From assembly GCA_014529385.2 (NCBI GenBank), contig CM043950.1:68040435-68104434 (forward strand): a DNA stretch of 64,000 nucleotides, read 5' to 3'. Under the pieces are notes generated by a model. The model searched no databases. It worked only from the letters and a program-made list of their open reading frames with translations, and was not told where the DNA came from. Below are positions 46,381-58,664 of the stretch, one piece after another; position 1 is the stretch's first letter, and each line of letters starts with the position of its first letter. The stretch comes from Adiantum capillus-veneris. Its lineage: Eukaryota > Streptophyta > Polypodiopsida > Polypodiales > Pteridaceae. The translations under genes were made by a program, and so were the position numbers.

Positions 46381-48381
46381 GATGATTGGCATTGGCACGG
46401 CATCTTGACTTGATCGCTGCTACTGCTCCCATCAAGCAGACTGGTTACCTTCATTGCTTGACATGAAGGTGGTATCCTTCCAGTGCCTATCGGATCACTT
46501 ACCTCTAAGCATAAAACTTAAGAAAGCAAATGAAGAAGATCACCGTTCACAAGGGTCTAATAAGATGCTTGCGACAGGGGATTGCATGTTCAAAGACCCT
46601 CTCTTCAAAAGACTGGCATTGAAAGCTATAAGCAAGCTCCATAAAGATGTGCTTATGACTAGTCCTAGGGCTTGGGATACTTTTGCTAAGAATATTCAGA
46701 AAGCAATCAAAACTACATGCCCTAAAAGGAAGAAGTTTCGTGAGGGGCAACTAAAGCAGCACTCCGAAGAATTTCAGCTCTTAAACTCCAAGAAACAAGA
46801 AAGGATCTGCCTCTGAAGCGGAGCATAGAAGGGAGACTTGACCGACTTCCGAATGGAGGAGGTGAGGAAGGCCAAAATTCTATCCACAGAAACCTATCTC
46901 CAACCGGAAGAAGCTAACCAAACGCACTTCTTTAGAGCCCTCAAAGTAAAGATAAATCAAGGCATAGTTCACTCGCTCACCGACGGGGGAAGGTCATGAG
47001 GTGCAGGACTCGGATAAAATGGCACATATGATGCTTGATCACCTGCAACAGGTCATTCGATAGACTAAAGCCCGGTATCCAAAAGTGGATGAAGCCATAA
47101 CTACTCTCCTTGGAAGTGTTTAAAAAATGGTCTCAATCTCTGACGTCAACCTCCTGGAAAGGTAGTTTACAGAGGAGGAATGTTCGCTTGCACTACAAGC
47201 CTTGGGTAAAGAGAGATCCCCTGGGTGGGACGGGATGACGCTTGATTTCTTTAAATAATATTGGGATGAGCTAAAGTCTCCGATCAAGTTCATGGCTAAC
47301 CAAGCTCTCGTTGAGGGCATATTAGACTCAAGCATTAAAATGGGCCTCATCAAACCTATCCCGAAGCAAGTGTGCTTCTCTCAATTGAAACACTGGTACC
47401 CCGTAGCCATGATGTTGGTTTCCTACAAGATCATTGCAAAAATGGTTGCCCTCATGCTCTCTCCCCTCTTGGACAAAGTGTTCACTCCCCACCAGCATGG
47501 ATTTATCAAGCTAAGGACAATATATGATAATAGTTTGGCAGCAACGGTCGGCATTGAGTATGCCAACTTCACTAAGCAAGAGTGTGTCTTGCTCCAGCTA
47601 GATCTTGACAAAGCCTACTACCAGATCATGTGGTCTTTCATTAAAGATGTCATGAAATCTTTGGGCTTTGGGCCTCGCATGTGTCGACTAATGAGCGCTC
47701 TAGGTGCAGGGTAGTCATTTGAAGCTCCTCTTTATTTAAAGAATCAAGGGAGCATTTGAGGTCAAGAGGTCCATCAAACAGGGGTGCCCTCTTACCCCTC
47801 TGATGTTTGCCCTAGGGTCTCATCCCTTGGTGACAATGCTCGAGGATGGTGCTGCAAGAGGGGAGATTCAAGGACTCTCTCTGCCTAAAACAACCAACTT
47901 CTTGCTAAGCTGTTTATGGATGACTCATTACTCTTTCTTAAAGCATGCCCCCTGGTTACTAGAAAGGGTTTGGAGATAGTGCATATGTATGCCATAGCAT
48001 CAGGTTCGAAGTGCAGTATTGAAAAATCAAAAGATTGATCTCTCTTATGGAGAGCGACTCATTCAACCCCTCTATGTGCTCTTGGGAGTTAGTATCAAAA
48101 GGAAAATCTTCTGTCACTTGGGAGCCCCACTGGGGATAGATATAACACACAAGAAAAAATTCACATGGGTCATGGAGAAGATAAGATGCAAGATGCGTAG
48201 ATGGGAGTACGTGCTCCTTCCCTTCTTGAGTAGAGTGAAAGACTTCAAGGATTTAATACTTATGTAATCACTCAAAAATTTTACGTGATCACAAAGTGTT
48301 AATTAAGTTAACAACCATATAAATTGGAGTTTTTCAAAATTGGTTTCTTCCCCCTTCATCCAATAATATAAATGCATGACT

Positions 48382-48720
48382 TTACCAATTAGATGTTCAC
48401 TCTAATGTCATTTTGAGTGATTACGTGAATTTTAAATCCCTGGTAAAAGTGATCAACCCATTCCTACTCACATACATAGCTTTCAATGGTCCGCTGCTCA
48501 AGCTTGCCAAAAGTAATTGGAAAGAGTTTATTAAATCGGTTAACAAAAGATTCACCTTACCAATTAGATGTTCACTCTAATGTCATTTTGAGTGATTACG
48601 TGAATTTTAAATCCCTGGTGAAAGTGATCAACCCATTCCTACTCACATACATATCTTTCAATGGTCCGATGCTCAAGCTTGCCAAAAGTAATTGGAAAGA
48701 GTTTATTAAATCGGTTAAAA
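48382..48720 (+). repeat. 175-bp tandem duplication inside the LINE
   Basis: TTACCAATTAGATGTTCACT at 48382 recurs at 48557. The copies stay nearly identical through GTCATTTTGAGTGATTACG, CCATTCCTACTCACATACAT and GAGTTTATTAAATCGGTTAA, with only about three differences (for example GGTAAAAG/GGTGAAAG). High similarity indicates a younger event than most of the LINE's decay. Confidence 0.9.
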
Positions 48721-48943
48721 GATTTTTATGGAAAAAAAATACAAAAGACGGGACACCCTAGCAGTGGGCTAGCTGGGAAACAGTTGCGAGACCTCTCGAT
48801 CAGGGTGGTCTCAAGAATCTTGATCTTAGTATCCATGCCGAGGCCCAGTGTGCTAAGTTTGTGGCTGTACTTGGGAAGCATGAACAATCTTGGGATGTGA
48901 TGACCTAGGCCTTGATGGATAGGTCCAAGCTAACTTGCAAGGT

Positions 48944-49020
48944 GGACTCGAGGTACAAGACAAAATGTTGGCCCTCCGTGGGATGGACTCGAGGTACAAG
49001 ACAAAATGTTGGCCCCTCCA
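48944..49020 (+). repeat. 41-bp tandem duplication inside the LINE
   Basis: GGACTCGAGGTACAAGACAA at 48944 recurs at 48985, both followed by AATGTTGGCCC. The period is 41 bp, which shifts frame. Confidence 0.85.
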
Positions 49021-49498
49021 TGGGCTGGCCTGAAGCTTGGGGGAGGGGGGAAGGCGAACTTGCTCAAAAATATAACACAGCAGTGGAATCTCTGGAGTGG
49101 GGAGGACTGGCAAGATACTTTCACAACTCTATACCTCATTGGACCCCTTGGCTTTCCAAGATGGGGATCTTATCTCTAAATCCATAATGGAGGGAATCTG
49201 CAAGAAATATCAATAAAAAAGGAATCCGACGTTTGGTCCAACTGTGGGACTATGGCAATAACCGGTGGAAAAGTACATACCAAAGGGTTATCCAATTCAA
49301 ACTCGATGGGATTGAAAGTCCATATTTGAGTGGAAAGCATGGCGTTGGCCAAATGACACACAATTTTCTAAGCCTCGAACAAAAGAAGTATACCACACAC
49401 TTATGACGTTGGATTGGTTCTCTCATTTGAACAAGTAGTGGGGCATGAATTGGCAAGAAGAACATCTCATGCTCGCACTGACCGCAAGATATGAAGAT

Positions 49499-49503
49499 CT
49501 TCC
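49499..49503 (+). repeat. Target-site duplication, left copy (CTTCC)
   Basis: CTTCC directly precedes the TG of the left LTR at 49504. The identical CTTCC follows the CA of the right LTR at 58409-58413. A 5-bp duplication is the size made by Ty3/gypsy integrases. Confidence 0.92.
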
Positions 49504-51094
49504 TGTAACATTTAATGGCCTAATAACTTATGTGTAGCGGAAATTAGCATGAATATAGTGGGCATTTCATTAGAATAGATTCCTAATGAGAATTACAAGA
49601 GTGCTTGGGTGGAGAGAGCAACAAAAAGCATAACACCGAGTTAGATAGCATCGACAATACTTTCAAAAGAGAGAGAAATTAAGCTATTGACAACAGTTGA
49701 GGACCGGATTCTCATGGATCCGGTCCCCCCTCCTAAAGGCTTTGTATTATGGTTTCTCCCATCAAGAGAGACATTGTACAATACAATTCTTTGTGTTCCT
49801 TCAAGACTAGCTAGTGCAATGAAGATGGAAGCTTCATGCACTAAGAAAAACACTTAACAAACACAACTTGAATTATCCCCGTTCTCAGACCCAAGACCTC
49901 ACACACCTTCGAAGATGGTGAGAGCTAGCAGGGTATGAGAGTAGATTGAGAGGAAGAAGGAGTATCTTACGAGAAAGATGTACATCTCCTCACATAATCA
50001 CTCATATGTAGCATAGCTTAGCTTAGTAATTAGCTTGGTAGAGGAGATGAGCATGCATTGAAGCTTGGCTCTTGGTTGGATTTGCATCCACATGCCAAGA
50101 GAGTGTTGATGTAGGCTTCTATTTCACAAGCTTGGAGTAGGTGATGAGTTCTCCATTAAATCTTGGGAAGAGATAGTCTTCTCTTTCTTCACACATGAGC
50201 TTGTGTGTGTGTGTGTGTGTGTGATAATGCCTTGCAAAAATCAGCCCCCTCTCTCTCTTGGGCGATCCCTCTTGCTAATTGCTTTTGCTGAAGCCTCATT
50301 GGCCCTCCCCAAGTCAAGCCAATTACAATTAAGCATCATAAGTGATAGCCTTCTGACATGTGTCCCCCTTTCCCCTTTTGTGAGAGCTTTAGGTAATTAA
50401 ATAATTAAACTAAACTCTCATTGGACCCCTTTGCCTCCTGGCCAATAGGAATCAGGCAAGCCATGGGGCTCCTGAATGCTCATTGGACCCCTCGGGAGAC
50501 TGCCTAATAGTCTTCTAGGAGACTTAATTCTCATTGGTTTCTTTTATTAAATGTTTTTAAATTAATTAAACTAGATTTACTCTAGCTTAATTCTCATTGG
50601 TCCACTTCAAGGGTCATCCAATAGAAATTGGGCACACCTTGTGGGCATCTGGCCTAGGGAGCTGACATGTGTCCCTCATTCCCTTTGTGTAAAGGGAGCT
50701 TGTGGTTGTGTGTGTGGCTTTCTCTCTCATCCCCTACCTTTAGGGCTCGCCCCCTCCCATGTAGGGATGTGCTAAGACTTTTAGGGCACACACAAAGCAT
50801 CCAATTTTCCCTAGGGTTGACCTTTGGACACAACCTTTGAATTTTGGAACCTTAGCATTTTGGAAGTCTTAATGGGCTGAACCTTAGGGTCTTTTTAGCC
50901 CATTGTTGCACATGGCTCTTTTGCAGATGGCCCCCCCTTTGGATCCCTATTTTCCCTCCTTTGGATCCCTACTGTGGCCGGTCTGCTATCTGAACCAATA
51001 TTCTAGCTTTTTCTCCCCTGGCCTTCCCCACATTAAATGATCAGTTTAATATGAGAAAATCATTTGGGAGAATTAGATATTGATTATTATGACA
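49504..51094 (-). repeat. gypsy-2 3' LTR (left)
   Basis: Starts TGTAACATTTAATGG and ends GATTATTATGACA on plus, so on the coding strand it is TGTCATAATAATC...AAATGTTACA. It contains a (GT)n tract at about 50203-50222. It is nearly identical to 56816-58408. Confidence 0.95.
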
Positions 51095-51450
51095 TTACCT
51101 CTCTCTTGAAATCATAGTCGTCCTCGACTATGGTGTAGAGAAGATAAAGCATGTTCATGAGTCCTTTTCTTAGCGGGTAGAGGATCCCTATGTTACCCTA
51201 CGACATCATTCCACAATGGATGACTAGTCCATTTGGCGCTTGAGAGCCTGAGGCTGCCGCAAGCATGTCTGCACATTAGTCCTATCAGTCTTCCATAGTA
51301 GAGTGACAAGCTCTACTTGGTGTTTGGGAGACGTCGTCTCCGCAAACTTTATCTAAGCATGCATACTACTTCATTTTTGTGCACAAATAAAGAAAAAGAG
51401 AGTCTTATAAGAAAAAAAATTTGTTCATTTTTAACATTTTGTACATTTGC

Positions 51451-54400
51451 TTACTCTTGGGAAGCATTGTAAGCATTGACAAGGTTTAGGTTATCCTTTA
51501 ATTGTATGCCTTGCATCCATTTAGCATCTTCAAAAGGATAATTCTTAAACTTAATAAGATATCGTCGGATAGTCTTACCGCCTCTTAGTACCTTGTCTTC
51601 ATGTCGGAGAATGGACTCGGGCTGAAGCACCTCTTCTTGGTCCTCGATCTCCGGTGGGTCTTCAATAGTTGGTTCTTGAGGTGGCTCTCCTTTGTAAGGC
51701 TTTAATAGGCTCACATGAAAAGCATTGTGTATGAGCCAATGATTGGGCAACTTGAGTTGATAGGCCATCTCATTGATTGGCCTAAGAATCTGAAAGAGAC
51801 CATAGTACCTTTTTGCTAGTTTAGCATAGTACTTCTGGTGACCCGTAGGATTCTTGCCCGTTGTGTGCCTTAATCGAGCCTTGGGAAACTTTAACAAGAC
51901 CCAATAGTTTTCTTTAAAGGCTTGGGCTCTTCTGTGCTTGTCAATAGCAGTATTTTGCCTTTGCTATGAGATAGAGATAGCATCCTTAATCTTTTGGAAA
52001 GATTCTTGTAGGTCTCGGCTATACTCATCTGCAGCGAAGATCTTCCCATGTACCTTAAGTAGCAAGGTACTTTTTGATCTTCCCTCAATTACCTCGAAAG
52101 GTGCTTTTCCCGTGGAAGTATGTACAGTGTTATTGTAAGCATACTCCACTAAGGGTAAGTACTTCTCCCATTGGGATCTTTGATCTACTTCCATTACATA
52201 GGCTTTTAGTAGATCGAGAATGGTTAGGTTAGCTATTTCACTTTGGCCATCAGTTTGTGGATGATAGGCCGAAGAGAAGTTTAGCCTTGTTCCTAAATTC
52301 TCAAAGAGACCCTTCCAGAAATTACTGGTCATTCTAGGATCTCTATCCGACACTATGGACATGGGCAAGCCATGGTACTTGAAAATTTGTGAAATAAAGA
52401 GGGCTGCCATTTGATGGGCTTTGATAGTCTTTTTGACAGGTATAAAATGAGCTTGTTTACTAAACCTGTCTACTATCGTCCATATTCCTGTATTCCCATG
52501 GATAGACTTAGGCAATCCAAAGATAAAATCCATGGATATGCTCTCCCATGGTGAATTAGGGATTGGCAAGGGTTGAAGCAATCCAAGTTGCTTCCCTCTA
52601 TCAAATTTTGTCTTTTGGCATACCACACATTTGGAAACATACTCTTGTATGTTCACTTTCATGGTAGGCCAATAGAAATATGTTTCAATTCCCTTTAAGG
52701 TAGACTAAATCCCTCTATGCCCCGCATAAGGTGGAGCATGAGATTCATACATTACTTTCTCACGTAGTGAGTTAGTAACACATAGTCTATTGCCATAGAG
52801 AAGATAACCATCTTGTAAAGTAAATGGTTCTTCTTTCTTCCCTAATGCAAGGGCTGAAATCACATCTCTTAAATCATGATCAATAGCATACTCATCTATC
52901 ATTGAAGATAGATCATTGTGAGTTGCTATGGAAACCGCATTCACTCTCGACCGTCTTGAGAGTGCATCAGCTACTTGATTATGCTTGCCAGCAATGTGAG
53001 CAATATGAAAATGAAATTGCGAAAGGAAATTTGCCCACCTCATTTGTTTGTCAGAGAGCTTGGTCTGCGTCATGAAGTACTTAAGACTTTGGTGATCCGT
53101 TCGCAGAATGAAAGGAGTCCCCAATAAATAGTGCTTCCATGAGTCTAAGGCATGTAGAACTGCAAGGAGTTCCTTTTCATATATGCCTAGAGCTTGCTCA
53201 ACAGGGTCGAGCCTTCGACTCTCATAGCCTATGGCGTGCCCTTCTTGGAGCAAAACAGCTCCAAGGCAATCACCACAAGCATCGCATTGGACCTCAAATG
53301 GTTTTGAGAGATCCGGTAGTGTAATCATAGGTTGAGAGATAAGCTTTTCTTTAAGCTTTTTGAAAGCATTGTTCTCCTTAGCAGACCATGTATACCTAAC
53401 GCTTTTCTTTGTTAGGTCATGTAATGGTCCCGCAATTTGTGAGAACTTTTCTATGAAGCGTCTATAGTATGCACACATACCTATGAAGCTTCGTAGTTCA
53501 TGAAGATTCCTTGGTTTAGGCCATCCTTTTATTACCTCTCACTTGGATGGATCCATTTGGATGCCATCTTGAGAGATAATGTGACCTAAATACTGAATCT
53601 CTTGCAAGAAAAATTCACTTTGCTTTCGATTAACATAAAGTTTATTCTCTCTTAAAACTTGAAATATTACCTGGAGGTGTTGCTTGTGTTCTTCCAATGG
53701 ATTAGAGTAGATGATAATATCATCAAAGAACACTCCAATGAAGGTTCAATGAGGCCTAAACAGCTTCTCCATCAAGCGGTTGAATGTGGCTGGTGCATTG
53801 GTCAAACCAAAAGGCATGAAAATGTATTCGTAAAGACCAAATGTAGTACGAAATGCAGTCTTTACAATGTCTTGATCAACTATCCTTATTTGATGATAGC
53901 CACTTTTTAGGTCAACCCTACTGAAGTAGGTCAATCCTTGTAGCTTATCAAATAGGTCTTCTACCCGGGGAACGAAAAACTTATTCTTGATAGTGATCCT
54001 ATTTAGTGCTCTATAGTCGACACACATACTATATGTGCCGTCTTTCTTTTGCACTAATAGCACAGGTGAGCAAAATGGAGATGAGCTTGGCCTAACCATA
54101 CCCTTCTCAACTAACTCATGCACTTGCCGCATAATCTCCTCTTGTTGAGCTTGAGAAACTCTATAAGGAGGTTTATTAGGCGGTGAACTTCCTGGAAGAA
54201 GTTCAATTGCATGGTCATCATTACCTCATTTAGGAGGTAGCTCACAAGGGATGTCGTCAATAAAAACATCTTGAAACCCCTTGAGAAAATTGGATAACTC
54301 TAATTCCTTTTCGTTGCTTTTATTTTCTTTTGCTAAAGCATTAGGTTCATTTTGAGAGTCTTTAACAAAAATCATGTACACGGAAATAGAGCTCTTTATT

Positions 54401-56400
54401 GACTTGTTGAAAGCTGGTGTATGTACAATGGGGATGGTGTTACCCATTTCCTTAGCATCTATATACATGTCTTTTTCCCTGAACTTAAAGGAGATTCTCC
54501 TTTCAGGAAATTTAACATCGGTAGCCAGGTGGTCAAACCATGGTGCCCCTAGGATTACATCCTCATGCTTGAGAGGAGAGATAAAGAAGTCCTCTTTGTC
54601 CACATAGCCTTGGACATGAAGCCTCAATTTCTCGATTAAGGGAGTGACTGAAGCTTCTTGCCCCTTGAAGGCACTGTCTGCGGGTAGGACATCTCCCATC
54701 TCGTAGGATTGTATTCCTAGCTTGGTGGCCAACTCTATAGATATAAAATTGTGAGTAGAACCAGGCTCAAAGAGAATAAAAGCATCATGTTCTCTTACCT
54801 TTCCCCAAGCATGGCATAGAGGAGATCCTTTGTGGTGAGTTTGGTGAGTATCCTCCTCTTGGATTTCAACCAAGGAAGCTCTAGGAGGATCTTGGCGGTT
54901 GTTCTTTTGGGGACAAGCGCGGTACGCATGCCCTTGTTCGCCACACTTGAAACACCAGTTATCCTTACGATAACGCTCAAGCTCTTCAGGAGAGAGTTTA
55001 TTCTTACCTTTGTAAACTCCCTTCTCTTTAGCTTTGTTGGAGTTGCCCTTAGGAGACTTTTGGACATTGTCCTTCCCCTTAGGCTCATTGGAACCCTTGT
55101 TTTCCGGGGGCTTATTATTTCTTTTTGTCCCCGTTTGGAAATTGATTCGAGAGGCGACCATAGTGTGGTGTATTACCGCCGATATGGTACGTGGTCTTTG
55201 GGAGTTGACATACTCCGCCATTTCTTCGGTTAAGCCCGCACAAAATTGTTGCTTTTGCTCTCCAAAATCCAACTTTTTGAAGACAGTGGCTTTGAGTTGT
55301 AGGTCCCAAAACTTATCTACATATTTGTGGATAGATTCATTGGGAGAGAGCTTTAAGCTTCGCCATTCGGTGAGTACTTTGTCTTTGGCATCGGTGGCCA
55401 AAAACTTCTTCATAATGGAAGGTCTTAAAGCTTTCCATGTTCGTGGAGCTTCACTGTTGGCTCGTAGGCTAGACCACCATTGTCTGGCGGACTTTTGAAA
55501 GTGCATAGCTACATGGTGTAGCTTAGAGGACTCCGTGAAGCCCTCATCTCCAAACGCCGCATCGAATTGTTGGATAAATGCCAAGACTTTGTCCGTAGCA
55601 CCAAAGGTACCATCATAGGTAAGGAAAGAGATGCTCTTCCCTCCCTCTTTGAATTTCTTCAACCTGGACGACCTCTTCCATGCGGTATAGGATTTCGTAT
55701 GGCCTCTTCTTTTTGATGGTTCAAAGGTTGCACCATCACTTTCTTCAGAAGGTGCAGAATTTGAAGAAGGTGGAGAAGAGGGTGACCTCTTTCTCGCCTT
55801 TTTCTTGTCTTGATCTTTGTCGTCTTCACCATAGCTTTCATTAGAGGAAGAGGATGAAGAAGATGGAGAAGAGGGTGTCCTCTTTCTCGCCTTTTTCTTC
55901 TCTTGCTTTTTATCATCCCTCTTTGAATTATGGCATGGAGAAGAGCGTGATGGTCTTCTCCGCTTTGGTGGTGATGGAGAGAATTTAGCCCGTCGTCTTC
56001 GTGGAGCCATCTCCGCCGAGGTGGCGGGAGATTCGCTTCTTTCTCATTCCTTTAGTGGAGGCTCTTGAGTTCTCCTTTGGAAAGGAGATGCATCATCAAG
56101 AAGTAAATTCTTGATCCCTTCATATGGATTCTCTTCTTCTTCCCGAATCGGAGAGAGACCTCTTTTGGTAGTCTCACAAGGAGGCTTCCTAGGTGTTCTC
56201 TCGTCATGGTGATGAGCTTGGAGAATCCCATGAGCTCGGAGCTGCCATTGCACTTCACTTTGGAGAGATGGATTGCCCATGGCTTGTTGAAGCCTAGAAA
56301 CAAGATAGTTAACAAGCATTGAAGCATCATTAGTAGCTTGCTCATGAGCAAAATCAAAGTTATCAACATTAATTTCACTCTCTTTACTATTGTCAGCCAT
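51451..56400 (-). pseudogene. gypsy-2 gag-pol polyprotein, one frame with six stops
   Basis: From ATG 56400 to TAA 51451 a single frame of about 1,649 codons is kept without frameshift. Six in-frame stops interrupt it: 56044, 54226, 53746, 53539 (TGA) and 52705, 51964 (TAG). Domains in order: Arg/Ser/Lys-rich N-terminus; gag (ARQWWSSLRANSE); CCHC knuckle CFKCGEQGHAYRAC (about 54950); protease with EPGSTHNFIS (about 54755); RT ([29 protein letters not shown]); RNase H (CDACGDCLGAVLL, LRTDHQSLKYF, ADALSRR); integrase (CVVCQKTKF, SMDFIFGLPKS, SSAYHPQTDGQSE); chromodomain (PESILRHEDKVLRGGKTIRR). The protease catalytic Asp is replaced by Glu. Confidence 0.93.
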
Positions 56401-56800
56401 TCTAACAACTTTTAGGTGTAAACTTTTTAGGTATACTTTGGCACTTCAAGCCCTAGTTGCTACTACTCTTTAACCCTTTAAAAAAGCACTCAAGCTACTG
56501 TACCCGCGGCTCGAATACCATTAATTGCAAGGAATAGAAGAGAGGGTCTTTCGACACCAAAACAGCACCGGCTCCTATCAAGCTTCCAATAGCTCAATAG
56601 TGGTTAAGCCGTAGGCAAGCCCCGTAGGACTCCACTATTAAGACCATAGCTCTCGACGGTGATGCCCCGTTAACTGCACGAAGGCAGGCGCACTGAAGGC
56701 TGAAAAATCCCTATTCTACTTACTCACAGGCAATTAATAATACCAACCATTTGTAGCTAGCTTGAGGATCTCCCTTCTTGAGCAAGAAAAGAGAAACCTT

Positions 56801-56815
56801 GAGCTCTGATACCAA
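56801..56815 (-). other. gypsy-2 primer-binding site (initiator tRNA-Met)
   Basis: Read on minus, directly after the 5' LTR end TGTTACA, the sequence is TTGGTATCAGAGCTC. TGGTATCAGAGC is the standard complement of the 3' end of plant initiator tRNA-Met used to prime minus-strand DNA synthesis. Confidence 0.92.
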
Positions 56816-58408
56816 TGTAACATTTAATGGCCTAATAACTTATGTGTAGCGGAAATTAGCATGAACATAGTCGGCATTTCATCAGAATAGATTCCTAATG
56901 AGAATTACAAGAGTGCTTGGGTGGAGAGAGCAACAAAAAGCATAACACCTAGTTAGATAGCATCGACAATACTTTCAAAAGAGAGAGAAATTAAGCTATT
57001 GACAACAGTTGAGGACCGGATTTTCATGGAGCCGGTCCCCCCTCCAAAAGGCTTTGTATTATGGTTTCTCCCATCAAGAGAGACATTGTACAGTACAATT
57101 CTTTGTGCTCCTTCAAGACTAGCTAGTGCAATGAAGATGGAAGCTTCATGCACTAAGCAAAACACTTAACAAACACAACTTGAATTATCCCCATTCTCAG
57201 ACCCAAGACCTCACACACCTTCGAAGATGGTGAGAGCTAGCAGGGTATGAGAGTAGATTGAGAGGAAGAAGGAGTATCTTACGAGAAAGATGTACATCTC
57301 CTCACATAATCACTCATATGTAGCATAGCTTAGCTTAGTAATTAGCTTGGTAGAGGAGATGAGCATGCATTGAAGCTTGGCTCTTGGTTGGATTTGCATC
57401 CACATGCCAAGAGAGTGTTGATATAGGCTTCTATCTCACAAGCTTGGAGTAGGTGATGAGTTCTCCATTAAAGCTTGGGAAGAGATAGTCTTCTCTTTCT
57501 TCACACATGAGCTTGTGTGTGTGTGTGTGTGTGTGTGATAATGCCTTGCAAAAATCAGCCCCCTCTCTCTCTTGGGCGATCCCTCTTGCTAATTGCTTTT
57601 GCTGAAGCCTCATTGGCCCTCCCCAAGTCAAGCCAATTACAATTAAGCATCATAAGTGATAGCCTTCTGACATGTGTCCCCCTTTCCCCTTTTGTGAGAG
57701 CTTTAGGTAATTAAATAATTAAACTAAACTCTCATTGGACCCCTTTGCCTCCTGGCCAATAGGAATCAGGCAAGCCATGGGGCTCCTGAATGCTCATTGG
57801 ACCCCTCGGGAGACTGCCTAATAGTCTTCTAGGAGACTTAATTCTCATTGGTTTCTTTTATTAAATGTTTTTAAATTAATTAAACTAGATTTACTCTAGC
57901 TTAATTCTCATTGGTCCACTTCAAGGGTCATCCAATAGAAATTGGGCACACCTTGTGGGCATCTGGCCTAGGGAGCTGACATGTGTCCCTCATTCCCTTT
58001 GTGTAAAGGGAGCTTGTGGTTGTGTGTGTGGCTTTCTCTCTCATCCCCTACCTTTAGGGCTCGCCCCCTCCCATGTAGGGATGTGCTAAGACTTTTAGGG
58101 CACACACAAAGCATCCAATTTTCCCTAGGGTTGACCTTTGGACACAACCTTTGAATTTTGGAACCTTAGCATTTTGGAAGTCTTAATGGGCTGAACCTTA
58201 GGGTCTTTTTAGCCCATTGTTGCACATGGCTCTTTTGCAGATGGCCCCCCCTTTGGATCCCTATTTTCCCTCCTTTGGATCCCTACTGTGGCCGGTCTGC
58301 TAGCTTAACCAATATTCTAGCTTTTTCTCCCCTGGCGTTCCCCACATTAAATGAGCAGTTTAATATGAGAAAATCATTTAGGAGAATTAGATATTGATTA
58401 TTATGACA
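56816..58408 (-). repeat. gypsy-2 5' LTR (right)
   Basis: Same boundaries as the left copy: TGTAACATTT to ATTATGACA on plus, 1593 bp. It includes the (GT)n tract at about 57513-57536, 4-6 bases longer than in the left copy. It would hold the element's promoter, reading leftward. Confidence 0.95.
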
Positions 58409-58413
58409 CTTCC
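58409..58413 (+). repeat. Target-site duplication, right copy (CTTCC)
   Basis: Identical to 49499-49503 and immediately outside the right LTR. Confidence 0.92.
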
Positions 58414-58632
58414 TCTCTAGAAGGTGCTTTGGGGAGTATTACCGACTGGGGTGAAGATTTTGGCCAAAGGGATTTGGCCCTGATAGATGCTCTTAATGGA
58501 GAATATCTAGCGAAGACCTTTCCCATCTCTTCAAGGAATGCCCAACGATCAGTAGCCTGGCAAGAAAGATTTGCAAATGGGTCCAAAGGACTTGGAAGAT
58601 AGGTATTTTAAAGAATGACCTTTTTTTTGGGT

Positions 58633-58664
<32 letters not shown>

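Larger units (their letters stand above)
46395..49498 (+). pseudogene. LINE (non-LTR retrotransposon) ORF2, 5'-truncated, part 1
   Basis: It begins at the C-terminal end of the EEP endonuclease (CLSDHLPLSIKL, about 46490). The RT follows: EECSLALQALGKERSPGWDG (about 47175), IKMGLIKPIPKQ, QHGFIKLRTIYDN, LLQLDLDKAYYQIMW (about 47592) and the catalytic FMDDSLLFL (about 47912). The C-terminal part (FNGPMLKLAKSNWKEFIKSV at 48655) holds a 175-bp tandem duplication. At 49498 it is interrupted by the gypsy-2 insertion and resumes at 58414. Stops and frameshifts throughout mean it is dead. LINE proteins copy RNA into a nicked genomic target. Confidence 0.75.
49504..58408 (-). mobile_element. gypsy-2: complete chromodomain Ty3/gypsy retrotransposon nested in a LINE
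   Basis: Two LTRs of about 1.59 kb (49504-51094 and 56816-58408) bound a minus-strand gag-pol, with matching CTTCC target duplications outside. The primer-binding site, read on minus just inside the right (5') LTR, is TTGGTATCAGAGCTC (56801-56815), complementary to initiator tRNA-Met. A purine tract AAGAGAGAGGTAA precedes the left (3') LTR. The host LINE's zinc-binding domain continues on both sides. By eye the LTRs differ at about 19 substitutions plus a (GT)n length change, roughly 1.2%, so the insertion is comparatively young. Confidence 0.95.

Noticed and set aside
51451-56400. Stop-codon recoding or read-through in gypsy-2 as a regulated feature
   Set aside because: Six scattered stops, several inside catalytic domains, fit mutational decay rather than a programmed gag-pol read-through site.
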